64,000 bases of DNA. Source: Asterella californica. Its lineage: Eukaryota > Streptophyta > Marchantiopsida > Marchantiales > Aytoniaceae. The stretch's first letter is position 1; each line of letters begins with the position of its first letter. The notes under the pieces were generated by a model that made no database searches, was not told the origin of the DNA, and saw nothing but the letters and a program-made list of their open reading frames with translations. Shown here one piece after another: positions 49,556-61,720 of the stretch. Position numbers and translations under genes: made by a program. Location: contig JAYKYS010000004.1 in the NCBI GenBank assembly GCA_036924285.1, positions 1,984,001-2,048,000 of the forward strand, given 5' to 3'.

Positions 49556-50434
49556 ACAGTTTGATTTATTATCAAAACCTTCCGTTGGGAAGAGGTTACA
49601 TAATAAATTAAATACTTCTTAAAAGCTTGATTATTTATTTGTAGTTTCTGAGACTTATATTGCTAGAAGTACATTCTCCTCCTCTCCTCTTATGGATTAT
49701 GTCAGGATTTCTCGTGTCTCTTGGCACTCTTAACATTTAACTTTTACATTTTTATATTTTTTGAATTAATCTAATATAGATTTTCTAATTAACACTTATG
49801 TATTTTCTAATAATCGAAAGCGGGCAAGAGTTCTCCATAAGTTCATGCTGCATGCATATTTATTTCTGCCAAGATGAAAGAGGTCAGCATGCTCGTTAAT
49901 TATTTATTTATTTTGTGAATAACAGCCTCTCATAACAAACAGATCCGCTCATGGTTCTCTTTGCATAGTCGACATTCTCAAGAGATCTCGTGATCGTGCA
50001 ACACGTAAATCTATTTCAGAACATGCGATAAAATTCATAGTCGGGGACTGCACAGATATCCAACAAATGAGACTAAACTCATGACTCAAGCTCGTGCACA
50101 ATATAAATATTTGTCATTAAAAAAGATAACCACAAAACTCTAATAACTTTATTCATAGCGAAGAATAACAAACACAAGCACGCAATAAGAGCTCGCAACA
50201 AACGTCACAAAATATAAAACTGAATCAAATCTTAACCACGTGTTGTCACCATACATGCACGATTACATGAACATGATGAACACTTTAACTTATTTGAATT
50301 ACACAATTTGAACATATTTTTCATTTATGACTGATCCACTGAAAAATTCTAAAGAAAAAGCTCTAAAAAGTGTTGAGCGTTCACGAACTATATGGGCATC
50401 TAAGAACGATAAGACGTACGGGTGTTTTCTTGAG

Positions 50435-50802
50435 CATCCATGCAATGCGTGGATGACAACAAAATGAGCGGAAGATAGTGTGATGCACAAATGACGAATG
50501 AGCTTAAGATGATGAATCATCCATGCATTGTATGGATGTAGATTGCCACAAGAAACTAAAATAGTAGAGACATTCATGCATCGCATGAATGTCAATGGGT
50601 CAGGTCGGTGGACTACAACTCAACTACATGAAGTGCAAGCAAAAGTGATTGGAGTATGGATGCAGACACCAACGTCCATTAGATGCATGAACGTTAACGA
50701 AAAAAAGAATCTATTTAGTGTTTGACATCCATGGAATCCACGGATGTCAAGAAACAAAGAGCAAGCAAGACATTTGACATCCATAGAATGTATAGATTCC
50801 AA
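50435..50802. repeat. Palindrome array, cluster A (six dyads)
   Basis: Dyads start at about 50,435, 50,518, 50,571, 50,673, 50,723 and 50,774. The first is CATCCATGC-AAT-GCGTGGATG. The third is CATTCATGC-ATC-GCATGAATG, where a C-to-T change in the left arm is matched by G-to-A in the right. The fifth adds matching TGA and TCA outside the core. Spacing is 50-100 bases and the DNA between the dyads is not repeated. Confidence 0.85.
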
Positions 50803-51169
50803 AGAGCCTCACTTCTTGAATGACATGAATGGAGAATACATATTAATAAGTATCTTTAGTTTTAGATTTTTGTAAAGATTTGCATGGATAATAAATTTAT
50901 GATTTATATCAAGACTAAAAGTTATGTTAATATGTCATGGAATGGTTTGAGACATGAGCATACAACTTGTTGAAGACAATATGTCTTAAAAGCGTCAAAA
51001 TGGGAGTAATCATCAAGAAAAGATCAATCGATTCATATTTAATAAATAATGGACTTCTATCAAGAGTAGAGAATATGAGTCGATATCCATAGGATGGTGT
51101 TGTGTCAAGTTGAGTCCCACTTCAATTGTATCTATATGTAAAAGAATTACTATAAAAAGAAATAATGAG

Positions 51170-51560
51170 TGCAACTACAATATTTGATAACATTTTTTTA
51201 GATCAAAATGACTTTTTTAAGCTCAAATCAATAGATAAGCCCTTTGAGTTGTCTTGTCCAGAATGATTGCATTAACCTCCAGGGTGATTTTCAGCCAACT
51301 GAGAGCAATTTTAGCAATTTGGACTATTGTAATTAATCCATGAACTTCATGGATGGCATCTTCCAAATCGAGAATGTCGTCCATGAAATGCTAAGATGCA
51401 TACTCTTTAAATTTCTGGAAAAATGATCAGAATTGCTTGAAAATCACCCTGAAAGTCATTTTGACCATTCTGCACAAGATAACCCATAAGATTGGTCGAC
51501 ATATTTAAGCTTAAAAAGATCATTTTGACCTTTAAAAATGTCATCAAAGATTTCAATAGA
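51170..51560. repeat. Foldback: imperfect inverted repeat with about 130-bp arms
   Basis: The left arm (about 51,170-51,300, containing GATCAAAATGAC, TTAAGCTCAAAT, TTGTCTTGTCCAGAATG, GGGTGATTTTCA) is the diverged reverse complement of the right arm (about 51,431-51,560, containing TGAAAATCACCC, CATTCTGCACAAGATAAC, TTTAAGCTTAAA, ATCATTTTGACC). The 130-base loop holds one dyad of the palindrome array (51,336-51,354). It resembles a foldback or MITE-type element or an inverted duplication. Confidence 0.75.
51336..51354. repeat. Palindrome array dyad in the foldback loop
   Basis: ATCCATGAACTTCATGGAT has perfect 9-bp arms around a single central base and is the cleanest copy of the core. Confidence 0.9.
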
Positions 51561-51610
51561 AAAAATTGACTATTTTATGTTACTGTAAGAATGGGTTATG
51601 AACCTTACGT

Positions 51611-52090
51611 GTCCGTGGATTCCATGGACGAGCTAGTGCATCCATGAACTCCATGGATATAGTAGTCCGAGATGCGATCGATAATCGAGTTAGTGACATA
51701 ATTTCATGATTGCAGCTAGGTAGATTGTTGTGGATAGCGGATCATGGACACTATGTGTCCATGGATTCCATGAATGTACAAACGGAGATCAAGATTGGGT
51801 CATGCATCTATGAAATCTATAGACGCATAACTATTAAGAGGCTTGTACATCCATGAACTCCATGGATGTAGTAGCTTGAGAAAAGATCAGCAAAATGCAC
51901 AGATCCATCTGCATCCATGAAGTTCACTGATGCAGTCGAGTAGCCCACGATGAAAAGTGGTTTGTCAAACTTGCGTGTCCATGAATTCTATGGGTGCGCA
52001 TACAAAGATATCTACTAGACGATGTATCCATGATTTGCATGGACGCACTCCTCTAAGGAGCTTGTGCACACATGAACTTCATGGATGCGC
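51611..52090. repeat. Palindrome array, cluster B (nine dyads)
   Basis: Dyads start at about 51,611, 51,637, 51,756, 51,803, 51,846, 51,910, 51,972, 52,024 and 52,065, mostly 40-65 bases apart. Outer arms differ between copies but stay complementary within a copy: TAC/GTA at 51,846, TGC/GCA at 51,910. At 51,803 the core is CTATG/TATAG instead of CCATG/CATGG. Other copies keep one or two mismatches. Confidence 0.85.
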
Positions 52091-52616
52091 TAGGAAGAGA
52101 AGGACCCAATAGAGATTCACATATCCGTGTGATGCACAAGCCGTTATAGTTGCTACCAAATAAATAAACAAACCTCGAGTAAAGTTGATCCACAACGTAC
52201 ATGTGTCTTGTCTTCGTTGTTGAGAATTCATTTCAAAGACGCATCGAGAATGGAAATGCAAGTGAAAATGATATATAAATGATTGTAATCAAACACGCAG
52301 TTATCCATTGAATTGAAATTCGGGTGAAAAATCTAATGAGTATTCTTTGATGTTCTTGATGTTATTAACTTAATTAGTTTTGGTGCACTTATTGGTTCAA
52401 AGATCAAAAAATTGTGCTTGATTAAACTCAATTTATTGCAAGTTCATGGTCATTTATTGTCTTTATACTTGATATATTCAAAGAGATCATGTTTACTTAA
52501 AGTGTGACACGTTTGTAAGATGACATGAGTTGTTCACGTAAAGTTGATCATCTCGTCATATCCAATAAAAACATTTGGTTTCTACTGACATATTATGAAG
52601 AGTCGAACAGTTTATG

Positions 52617-52642
52617 TGCACCCATGAAGTTCATGGATGACA
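52617..52642. repeat. Palindrome array, isolated dyad
   Basis: CCATGAAGTTCATGG core, with TGCAC on the left and ATGACA on the right. A weak further copy lies at about 52,777-52,800. Confidence 0.75.
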
Positions 52643-52800
52643 TAGTCTTAGTTACGACATGCACATGTATTCTAGTTTGTTGACATCAAATTTTCATTTT
52701 GTAGCGAGCATTGATCGTTTGTTGTACTAAATTTGCAATCCTAAATTGCAAAATCAACCAAATTTATGATTTTTAATGCATACCTATGGTTTCCATGGAA

Positions 52801-54400
52801 TTTGTCAAACTGATCAAATTACTCTAAATTTCAAGAAGACAGTCTACTATATATCGTGTTGCTAGTACAAAAAGCTCATCTTCTGTTAAAATTTGTCAAT
52901 TTTTCTCTTTTCATGAATACGGATCCGATTGTTATTAACGGCTGTTGAATGAGAAAGTTTAGGGACTAAAGTTTTAATTAAAATTAATATTTATTTCATG
53001 ATACGATCCTCAGATTTATAGTTTTCAATATGCATCTATACACGTTATCCTTATGAGTTGTGTTTGAAGAATCTGCTGCATTACACTTTTATGATGATTA
53101 TTTATTATTTTATTTAGAATATTTATTTGAACATTATATATTTTTTGATATACACAAAGAAAAACAAAATTTTTCTTGTATACGGACGAAATCTGATTCC
53201 TCCGCCTCCATCCTGATCTGAGCCAGTCCCCATCTCAATTCTTTTTCTATTTTCTTACTTGTCCTCTTCCTTCTGTCCAGCCAAAAGTTAATGTTGCAGG
53301 TATATTTCTCCTAATCTCGCAGGTTGAAAGCTGGTGCTCATATACCAAAATAGTTGGATCACTCAAACCTCGTCCGTAATAAAAATTATAAGGTTCAGAT
53401 GAAAATCAGTAAATCTGACGTGTCAAGTCATGTCAGAGACGACAGACATTAGTAGATGTCAGTTTGAAATATTTTCAAGGGTTTCTAGAAGATCAGATTG
53501 ATGACCATAGACTGCAAACATCTAAAGACTGTAAACTGTCTAGAGGTGGTATGTAAAATATACAGCAGAAACATGTTGAAAATTTTATGAGAGTTACTGA
53601 GAGCATCTTGTAGTTTTGTATGTTTCTGCTACAGTTTGGTTTCGCCCAGTCTACCAGATAGGTGGTATTTTCTCTCCGCACATACCATTGGCACAAAGCG
53701 TATGGTAGAGCTATACGTATACCAGCATGACAAATCTCGCTCGTGTTGAGCTCAAAACTGCATAAACTGAACTGAAAATGATATTTTTCAAAACCATCTT
53801 CTAAAATGTAGAAAATTATAAGTTTCGATTCTAATCCTATTTGCGAAATTGAAACTGTGCACAATCTAGACATCCTGCTTATTACCAACCTTGTCTCGCA
53901 CGTGTGAAATCCCTATCCACAATTTTGAAACTGTAGGTGAAGAGACGCTATGAAATCCTTTACCATCAAGGTTTGAGTGGTCTAGTGAACAAAATTCCTT
54001 ACATATAAATGCTTAAAGCGGATTCATCTAGACCAGAACATACAACGCAACCCTATATGGTTTAAAGCATACCAGTCTCGGACAAGGTTTGCATCTACTA
54101 TAGCTAGTGCTTTGTTTACAATGGTGGTTTCCAAGTTCAGTTTCATGTTTTCTGGTCTCTCAAAGTCATGAATCAGAAAAAAAACAAACGCAAAGATGCT
54201 TGTTGCATTGTCCAGAGAATCATGTCTTGAATCGCGAGCTTTACCTTAGGTTCTATGGTTCTGTAGAATTTCTTTATTTCAGATTGTTTTTCCTAAAAAG
54301 TGTAAATCGTTTGTCTTTAAATCTGTTTTTATTTAGCATTGAACAATATCTAATCTCTATCATATGTTCCCTATCTTTACCTATTATAGGCCAACACAAG
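52801..54400. other. AT-rich, no recognisable gene
   Basis: Short frames only (for example 53,493-53,888 minus, no known motif). Nothing else seen. Confidence 0.45.
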
Positions 54401-54406
54401 TTTTAG

Positions 54407-54431
54407 TGTAACCATGAAATTCTATAGATGT
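54407..54431. repeat. Palindrome array, outlying dyad
   Basis: ACCATGAAATTCTATAGAT matches the core with mismatches, nearly 2 kb from cluster B. Confidence 0.45.
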
Positions 54432-56805
54432 GATAACCCACACTGTGTTTAACTTATGAATTCATGTTTTATTTTTTTTCGTAAGTGAATAGTTCAATAA
54501 GGGAAATACTACCAGACTAGTACTAAAGATTAGCAAAATATACAATTAGTGACACTTTTCTGCAATGGCCGACTGTCTACAGAGAACAAAGAAAAGAGAC
54601 GCTCTAAGCACTTATGTCGTACCTTGGAAGAACAAGGAAGTTCTCCTCGATAAGGGACATGTTAACTCGAATAGAAAGGGAAGAAGCCGTCTGGGTTTCC
54701 GTAGGAGCAGATAGATCCTTACTCAGTTCTCCTTTGGACAACTGGTCCTTACACTTCACCCATTTTATAGGTGGCTGTCCGAAGGACATCATGGACCTAC
54801 GAGTGGGACCCCATGCCACGCACGAACACACGAAGGAAACTACCGTTTCCTTAGTTTGAATCCGGATTTGAATAGTGTTGAACAAACTACCAGGTTCTCA
54901 CGTCTACGAGCAATCAGGTCCCAAGTGAAGCACATTGCAATCTTTTCTCAAGGTCACGAGGCGGACCTATGGTGCACTGTTCTCTGTACACGGAGTTCGA
55001 GCTGAAGAAAAGATAGAGAAGTGCACTTCATTAGTTCTAGCTCGAGCCAATTGAGGCAAGAAGGAGAAATCTGAGGGAGTATGGACTAACGGCAGACGTG
55101 TCAAAAGTAAAAGCAGATCGTCATGTGGGTTACCTCACATTTCAATTCGAGAGAAGGGATGAAACACTAAGAGATATAGTACTCATGGGGCGTAGGACCT
55201 ACGGAGCTGCGATTTGGAAACCAAAGGTGGCTGTGGGGAAAGTATTCGAGGGTTAGTGAATCAATTGTCGCTCGCTTGGACTTCAGGAGCACCTGTTCTT
55301 GAATTTACGGACGAACGTGCATAACGAAATCCGTTACCACCATCGACTCTCGAGTTCAACGTAAGGCGCTAACCTCCAGTTCAGGGTATGGGATCATGCT
55401 TAGCTGAGGCTTAGCTACAATGGAGACTGACAGCTTCTTCTCAGTGATGGAGAATAAGGCATGAGGACGCCTTATTCTCCATGTTCTCCGCGTTGTTACT
55501 AAATTACTGAGAGCTCTCACATCATTCGAGCTCCGAGACGACACTGAAGGATACAAGTACGAGGCGTTCGGATGCCCCATAGGGCATGTGAAGATTGAGG
55601 AGGAGGAAGTGGAAAGCACGACCTACCTTGCCCACAGGGAGTAGAGAGATTGAGGACGAAGGAGACAATCAAATTATATCTCTGCCAACAAGGTTGGAAG
55701 GAAATATCATCGGGCGCACGTAAGTCCAAATCTCGGAGGTAACCCATACCATGAGCTATTGATTTCCAAAGTAATTCCCTAGCTAAAGAACCTTGCGGTT
55801 GTGGATGACTTAAGGTGAAAACTTGATAGACAATGCCTCGCTCTACGGGCTATGAAAGCAAGAAGAAGGTCCCTAAACCCTAACGCAACTCTCCTTTCAG
55901 GTTGAGATTGCAAGATTACAGTATGACATAAAGTTCCTACACTCTCCAACATTCAAGCACTAAACCTTGTGCTGCACACTAGCACACGCGGCGGGGAAAG
56001 AAATCAATCATTCAGCAAGGAAGACAGATCCCGAGATGACGCAAACTGAGACAACTGAAAAAAAACACACGACGTGAGAGAATATGAAGGTTTCCACACC
56101 CTAATGCACTCTAGTACATGCACTCTCACACACTAAACCTCGCACTATAGGCTAATCTCTCGTCGAAAATATCATCCAACTCGTCCTTTCTTCTCGTGTA
56201 ACAAAGAACCAGAGAAATCGCACGACGCACATTCCTGGTACGAACTTGTCAGAGAACGAAGCCCGGGCGTTGACATGACAGAACTTTGGATGCACTTCCA
56301 TCACTCTCCGTTTAGGGGATGGTTGCAAAGGAAGAGCTCGTGACGCATGCTGGGGTTTTTCAGTACAAGCAAGTGAGGTGGAAAGTGATTGCAGCGGAGA
56401 AGATGGTGTGGGGGGACTGAAATGGTGGCGCTGTGGTGGCATTTCTCGCCAGATATGAAAAAGGCTTCATCTGAAGGCCACCTTCATGACACAACCATTG
56501 CTTAACAAAGAGTCAAAATGAACTGCATGAAACTCCTGATATGCGTTGCCACTGCAGGCCCCACTAGATTCTAATTCCAGGGACGTCGAATTTCACCTCT
56601 CTTATAGGATTACCTTCAGGTTTTCTTCTCGGACTCAAGTTCATATATACAGCCTGAAGGCTGTTCACAGCTTAGAGGGTAGACTGATAGTTGTGGGCGA
56701 ACTTCTTCCTTTCAGAACGCACCGAATGCATATTGTATTGAGCTCTGCACAAACAGTTCATATAGAGAAAATGTTGTCTCGATAGCCAGCCGGTAGTCTT
56801 AGTAG
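54432..56805. other. Unrecognised, more GC-rich, possibly retroelement non-coding DNA
   Basis: Short frames on both strands without motifs. The composition shift and lack of coding signal suit LTR or untranslated retroelement DNA. No matching pair of LTRs was found. Confidence 0.35.
55447..55482. repeat. Perfect 14-bp hairpin
   Basis: ATGGAGAATAAGGC (55,447-55,460), an eight-base loop, then the exact reverse complement (55,469-55,482). Confidence 0.9.
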
Positions 56806-57333
56806 ACACAACATCACCCGAATTGTATCCTTAAACGTTATGATTACCTCAAGTTATCTGTGATAGACGGTGTAGTATTTGGATTATTTGTGGTAGATAC
56901 TGCCTCGTCTAGAGTGTATCCAATGACCATCCCACCATCACAATCACTAGTTAAGAAGCGTGATGCTCTTCTCATCATTCTTTTAAGTAAGACACTACAC
57001 TATCTAGGATTGGTTAGTAGACATAGCGCCGTCTCTGTCATTGTAGTAATTAAGAATGATATAAGTCGGTTTCAAGACCAGTTAGTTTTTCCGTATCGGT
57101 GTCTGTGTTTGGTGTGCACGTCTACTCATAGCGTGTTGGTATGTCCCTTAGGAAATCAACGTGGGAGTCGGCTTGAAGCTAGCTATATATCTCCTGTACA
57201 CGACTCTTTGCTTCTTGCTGCCATCCATCTGAACAGTGAGTTTAGATCAATCATATTTAGTAAAACACTCAAGGAGTTGGACGAGAAAATCTCAATAGAT
57301 GTAGTTCTTGCATGTGTAGTGATGGAGTTGTAA
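56806..57333 (+). other. Longest unexplained open frame (about 175 codons)
   Basis: The frame is open from just after a TAG at 56,803 to the TAA at 57,331, with no ATG before the GTG at 56,860. The translation has a moderately hydrophobic, balanced composition (VVFGLFVVDTASSRVYPM early, LVCPLGNQRGSRLE later) and does not match any family I know. A nearby plus frame (57,366-57,578) follows after a gap. It may be a degraded exon or transposon protein, or may be chance. The coordinates give the open frame, not a confident gene. Confidence 0.25.
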
Positions 57334-57599
57334 CTTTACGTTAATGAACACAGTCCGGTACGGAGATGAAAAAGATGTACAAGCATTGCAATATTCGGGA
57401 TAAGCTAGCAAACTCTGATAATGAATCGTGGTATCATTCCCTGTCGATGGTGAAGACATTTGAACCAAATATAACGGTTGATATGAAAGTCTATTTCGTG
57501 CACTGGTCAGCTGATGTACAAACCTTCCTACGTTTGAGTTGTACTGAACTTACGTATAGTCTACTACCTTTTCCATGATTTAAAACGTTGCAGAAATTT

Positions 57600-59882
57600 G
57601 CTTAATCACACCCCCAGTAGGTTCTGTGAGCTTGATCATACTCCTCTTAACGATGTATAGATTGATCGCATGGACTAAATTGTATTAGTTTTGATGGTGT
57701 ATCGTGTTAGACATTAGGTGCACCATCTCCGTTTGTACTCATAGATGTGACATCGTCTGATTTGTTTAGTTAGATGTTGTTCCGTCTCATCGTCTGCTTG
57801 GACGATATATATTTTTAGACGTCTGAACATCTCGTCGGATGGTGCACCATATGATGACCAACATGTTTGTACGTGACTTGGAGGTGTCTCAGAAGGACCT
57901 TCAGCATGCAGCCGACGTGCTGCAACGTCTCAGGTTGACCTGAGAAAATGAGAGCTCGGTTTGATCTATGGACCCTTGAGATGTTGTGACGGATGTTGAG
58001 AGGTCAGACAATGAAGTGGGAGGCTGTGTACTCTGCAAGGCCGTAGTGGCCAAGGTTATTGTGCAAGATTGAGGAGTATTTGCGGATGGAGTAGCCACGG
58101 ACAACGGGTGAAATATCAAGTCGTATTTGGATCCAGAGCGGAGAGCCTTAGCTCATGTTGTCAAGGCAAGGTTCTTTTAGGAGGGGTAGAACTCTTTAGT
58201 TATGATCGCTAATAAGAAGTTGAAGTGAACGTCCAAGATCTTGCATAAATAGTGGAGCCAAACTAAAGCTCTTGGTAATGCTCACGGACTTGAGATCTAC
58301 TCCTCTGTCGAGTTTTGTCTCAAATCAAGCTCCTTGAATGAAGTTGTGCACAGATATGCAAAACATGAATTTTGTATTTCATGAATCTCTCTTCCTAGTT
58401 GTCTCTCAAAACTTAACCTAACGAGGATCAAGAACCGCAGTCACATCCACAAATTTGGAGACACGTCTAGCTCCACGGATCTCTTGATATTGCAAAAGGA
58501 AGTTGTCGTGTCCAGATTGAGAAGTTTTCAAACCTCTATCACTTCAGCCCTCAGTAATTGTCGATCTAACCGTTCACCTTTACTCAAACTTCACAAACGC
58601 CTCGTCCGTCTAGCAGGAAATACGCTCCAAAAGAGTTTACTATGATCCTACTTCTCACTCATTCATCACATCCAGTACTCAAAATTTCAGAAAAATACTT
58701 TTTTGGAAACAAAATCACTTTGTATTCAATAGCTCGTTTTGTAACAACTTGCTCAAAGCAAACTCATACTCTTTGATTCTTCAGCTTAACTCTCTTTGCT
58801 CGTCTAGGGCTCTCTACTCGTAATCTCTTTCTCTCTCCTATCTGAAAACATAACTTCCAACTGTAACCCTTACCTTCTGAATATACACGCGCTTCTATGT
58901 ATGTGCCTCTATGTAATAAACTTGACGCACTTGTCAAATAAGCATGTATTCATAGTTCATGCATTTGTTGCGTGTCAACTTTAACTATTAAATTCCTGCA
59001 TGTCAAAATCTTAGTCTGAACTATTTGCATGTAAAAAGTTAGGTAGGGCTTACTCAGCATCTTTGATGTCATCTTACTACTACAAGATCTTGGAGCCACA
59101 ACTGTTCGATTCCTGCAGTAGACGGATGAGTCCCACATATATGATATGTTTAAAGAGAATATCGTTTCTTGTCTTAGGCACAAGTGCCCAACATAATCTC
59201 CCAATGTGGAGATCAACCTACTGAGTAAACATTTATGTGTGAGCAACCTCGAGATCTGATTTCGGAAGCACAAGTTTTAAATGAGATTTGAACTCATGAT
59301 CTCATGTTGCTAAGAATTCTATGCTATCATCAACCCAAACTCCGCACACGTTCAAGAAAGAGTGAATGAAGGGGTTAAGCTTGTTTCTCTTGTTTTCTTT
59401 CTTCCTTTTACTGCTTCTAACTCACATATTTCTCTCAATATAAATCCGCTTTTTATGATTCAAGTCTCTGACTTATACTATGTACTACAATTTATACACC
59501 TGGCATTAAGACTTTCACTCCATGGTCACATTTGGTTATTGTACAATTCTCTGAAACGTAATATCCATCTATCTTCAAACCTATATAACTTCGTCATTCC
59601 AATCTCATTTTGTCAAGTTCTAATCTCATGTTGCTCTGCTCATCATGCTCTACGTCATGGTGACTTCATTTCTTGGAGGTCCAAATTTTTCCTACACTAG
59701 CTCTAGTCTAGGTTACCTAAGCCTTAGCTTAACCTCAAGTCCAGCTTATCTAGGATGCAACTTAACCACAAGCTAAGCTTAGCTTAGCTAGGGTGTAGCT
59801 TACCAAGCAAAGGGTTAGCTTGTTTTACACTCGTCGTGTAATAACTTTCCAGACTACAAAACCATCCGTAACAGGACATTCA
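57600..59882 (-). repeat. Region containing a probable Ty3/gypsy 3' LTR (outer end unresolved)
   Basis: On the minus strand, directly after a purine-rich tract, the sequence begins TGAATGTCCTGTTACGG. That is a plausible LTR start with the TG dinucleotide, just past the end of the gypsy pol. Downstream DNA (to at least about 58,500) is GA-rich in places and has no coding motif, as expected of LTR or leader. The opposite LTR end and a target duplication were not found, so only the right boundary is meaningful. Confidence 0.4.
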
Positions 59883-59902
59883 CCCCCTCCAAACCTACCC
59901 AT
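59883..59902 (-). other. Polypurine tract of the gypsy element
   Basis: The minus strand reads GGTAGGTTTGGAGGGGG and ends exactly at the TG of the candidate LTR. Such tracts prime plus-strand DNA synthesis in LTR retrotransposons. Confidence 0.55.
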
Positions 59903-59924
59903 CCTCCGACATGTGTCAATCGTC

Positions 59925-61720
59925 TCACTCGTCTAAAGTAGTCTTATCGACCTCACTATCATCATCCTCTAGTTCCTCTGGTTGTAGATCCTCACATTGA
60001 TCATCTATGCATTCAGACTCAAGAAAACTGTCTAAGTCTTCAGTCTCGTCACGTCTCCTAAACAACTTCACACGCTTACCAACCACAGGAAGTCTCAATG
60101 AAGTGCCATCTAGCTCACTTAAAGAATAAGTCACATTCTCATGCACATCCAAAACAACGTATGGTCTAAACCACCTCCTTGAAAACTTACGGATGACAGA
60201 GTGTTGATTCGCTAAGTTGCTATCGTAGACTAAAACCCAATCACCGTGTGTTCTCTCTTTGAGACGGACCATCTAGATCTTGAGCTTCTTTTGGACATCT
60301 ACAAGATCCTCCTCCCTATGCTCCAACTCTCTTATGCGAATTGCAAGAAGAGAAGCACAAATCAACCCATCTTCCCAAGACAAAGTGACCCACATTGGAA
60401 AGTCTTCCTCCATTAGCATGATTGACTTTTGTCCTAACATCAACTTGATTGACAAATACCCAGTAGTACTACAGTGTGCCATCCTGTCAACTCATAAGGA
60501 AGAAGGAAGTAATCTCAGCCACTCTCTGCGTCTATCATCACATGCTTTTACAAAAGCATGGACAATAAAGGGATGCCCTCGTTCGCTCTTGTCAATTGTA
60601 GTGGTGAGTCTAAGTTTCACCTTATAATGAGAAAAGAATTTTTGAGCTTCTCCTGCATGTAACTCTCCCCTTCTCTCTGCACGTAGTCTCCCGACAGAAC
60701 TATAACGGCAAATGATATCCTCCCGTACAAACCTACATATACCTTAAGTCATGTTCGTCTTCAACGCTCATCCTTCTACAAAGTTTGAGAGATCTTCACT
60801 TTCCAACACAAGATATCTCATCCTCCACAATCTCGGAGGCATCATCATGAGGTCTAGAACCCAATGGAAATGAATGCTTGGCGAGTAAGTAGGCACAAGA
60901 CCATCACTATAACACTCCTTCCAATAGAAATGACAGTGTTGATATGAACTAACAAAGTTCTCCACGTCCTTATACAAACCCTTCCACTAGTATCACTGCT
61001 TTAACTTTGTATAGGTAGCCCACACACCACGATGACCAACTCATAACGTGTCTAGAAAGTTTTTCAACAGTTGCTGCTTTGTTTGCAGATCATCCACAAC
61101 CCGAACAAGCATGCCATCCCTTCTCTAAGGACTCGAGGACGTCTTCATAGATACTCTTCTTGTAGAAGATAGTTGTACGTCTTCTTCATACTCTCTCTAA
61201 TCTAATAACATCCCACTCTTCATGTCTCTCCAAAGAACTCAAGTATCGAACAATGTCTCACAATTCTTCCATATAGAGATCTTTCTTGAAAAATAACGTC
61301 CCTTAAGTCTAGAACCTTGCTGCCCCACCAAACACTTTCTCTTTCTTTGGCCTCTGCATCTGCATACATCTCATATCTAAAACGGATTCTCCTTGCTTGT
61401 TACATGTCTAAGCTCCAAGTTCAAACTAAGCAATATGGATGTAAGCAATATAGCGTAGCACAGCTGTGTCTAGAGTATTACAATCGGTGATCATGCCAAG
61501 CAAAGATAGATAGTGCATCCCTAGGATCACATGAGCTCCAATCAAGAATTCACGATCTGTCTGCATCGTAGTAACAACTCTCCACAATTCACGCTTCACT
61601 TGAGAGTAATCGCATTGTCGATCAATCAAGATTCGTGCATCAAATCCAAAAGGATTTCACACCTTCTGCATCCTCTTGACCATTCCAGTCGATTGCCTTC
61701 AGACTCGTATCCACATAAAC
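59925..61720 (-). pseudogene. Ty3/gypsy Pol fragment: RNase H to integrase C-terminus
   Basis: This is the remains of a gypsy polyprotein, RT lost. Minus-strand order: RNase H from VYVDTS at about 61,703-61,720, with DYSQVKRELW near 61,590-61,620 and MITDCNTLDTAVLRYIAYI near 61,450. The integrase zinc region lies around 60,900-60,980, where the motif reads YQHCHFYWK with Tyr where the first Cys is expected. The integrase core follows (LDLMMMP near 60,860; a RGEL word near 60,660 with Arg where the catalytic Asp is usual; ERGHPFIVHAFVKACD near 60,560). Then come LMLGQKSIMLMEEDFP (about 60,400-60,450) and the tail GDWVLVYDSNLANQHS with RKFSRRWFRPYVV (60,160-60,245). Numerous stops and frameshifts are present. 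The Gag remnant at 3.9-5.1 kb may be from the same family. Confidence 0.8.

Noticed and set aside
50299..50802. Open frames over the palindrome array as genes
   Set aside because: They arise from the repeated dyads, overlap on both strands and show no domain.
50435..52090. CRISPR array
   Set aside because: Repeats are palindromic and diverged with irregular spacing, and the context is a plant nuclear genome.
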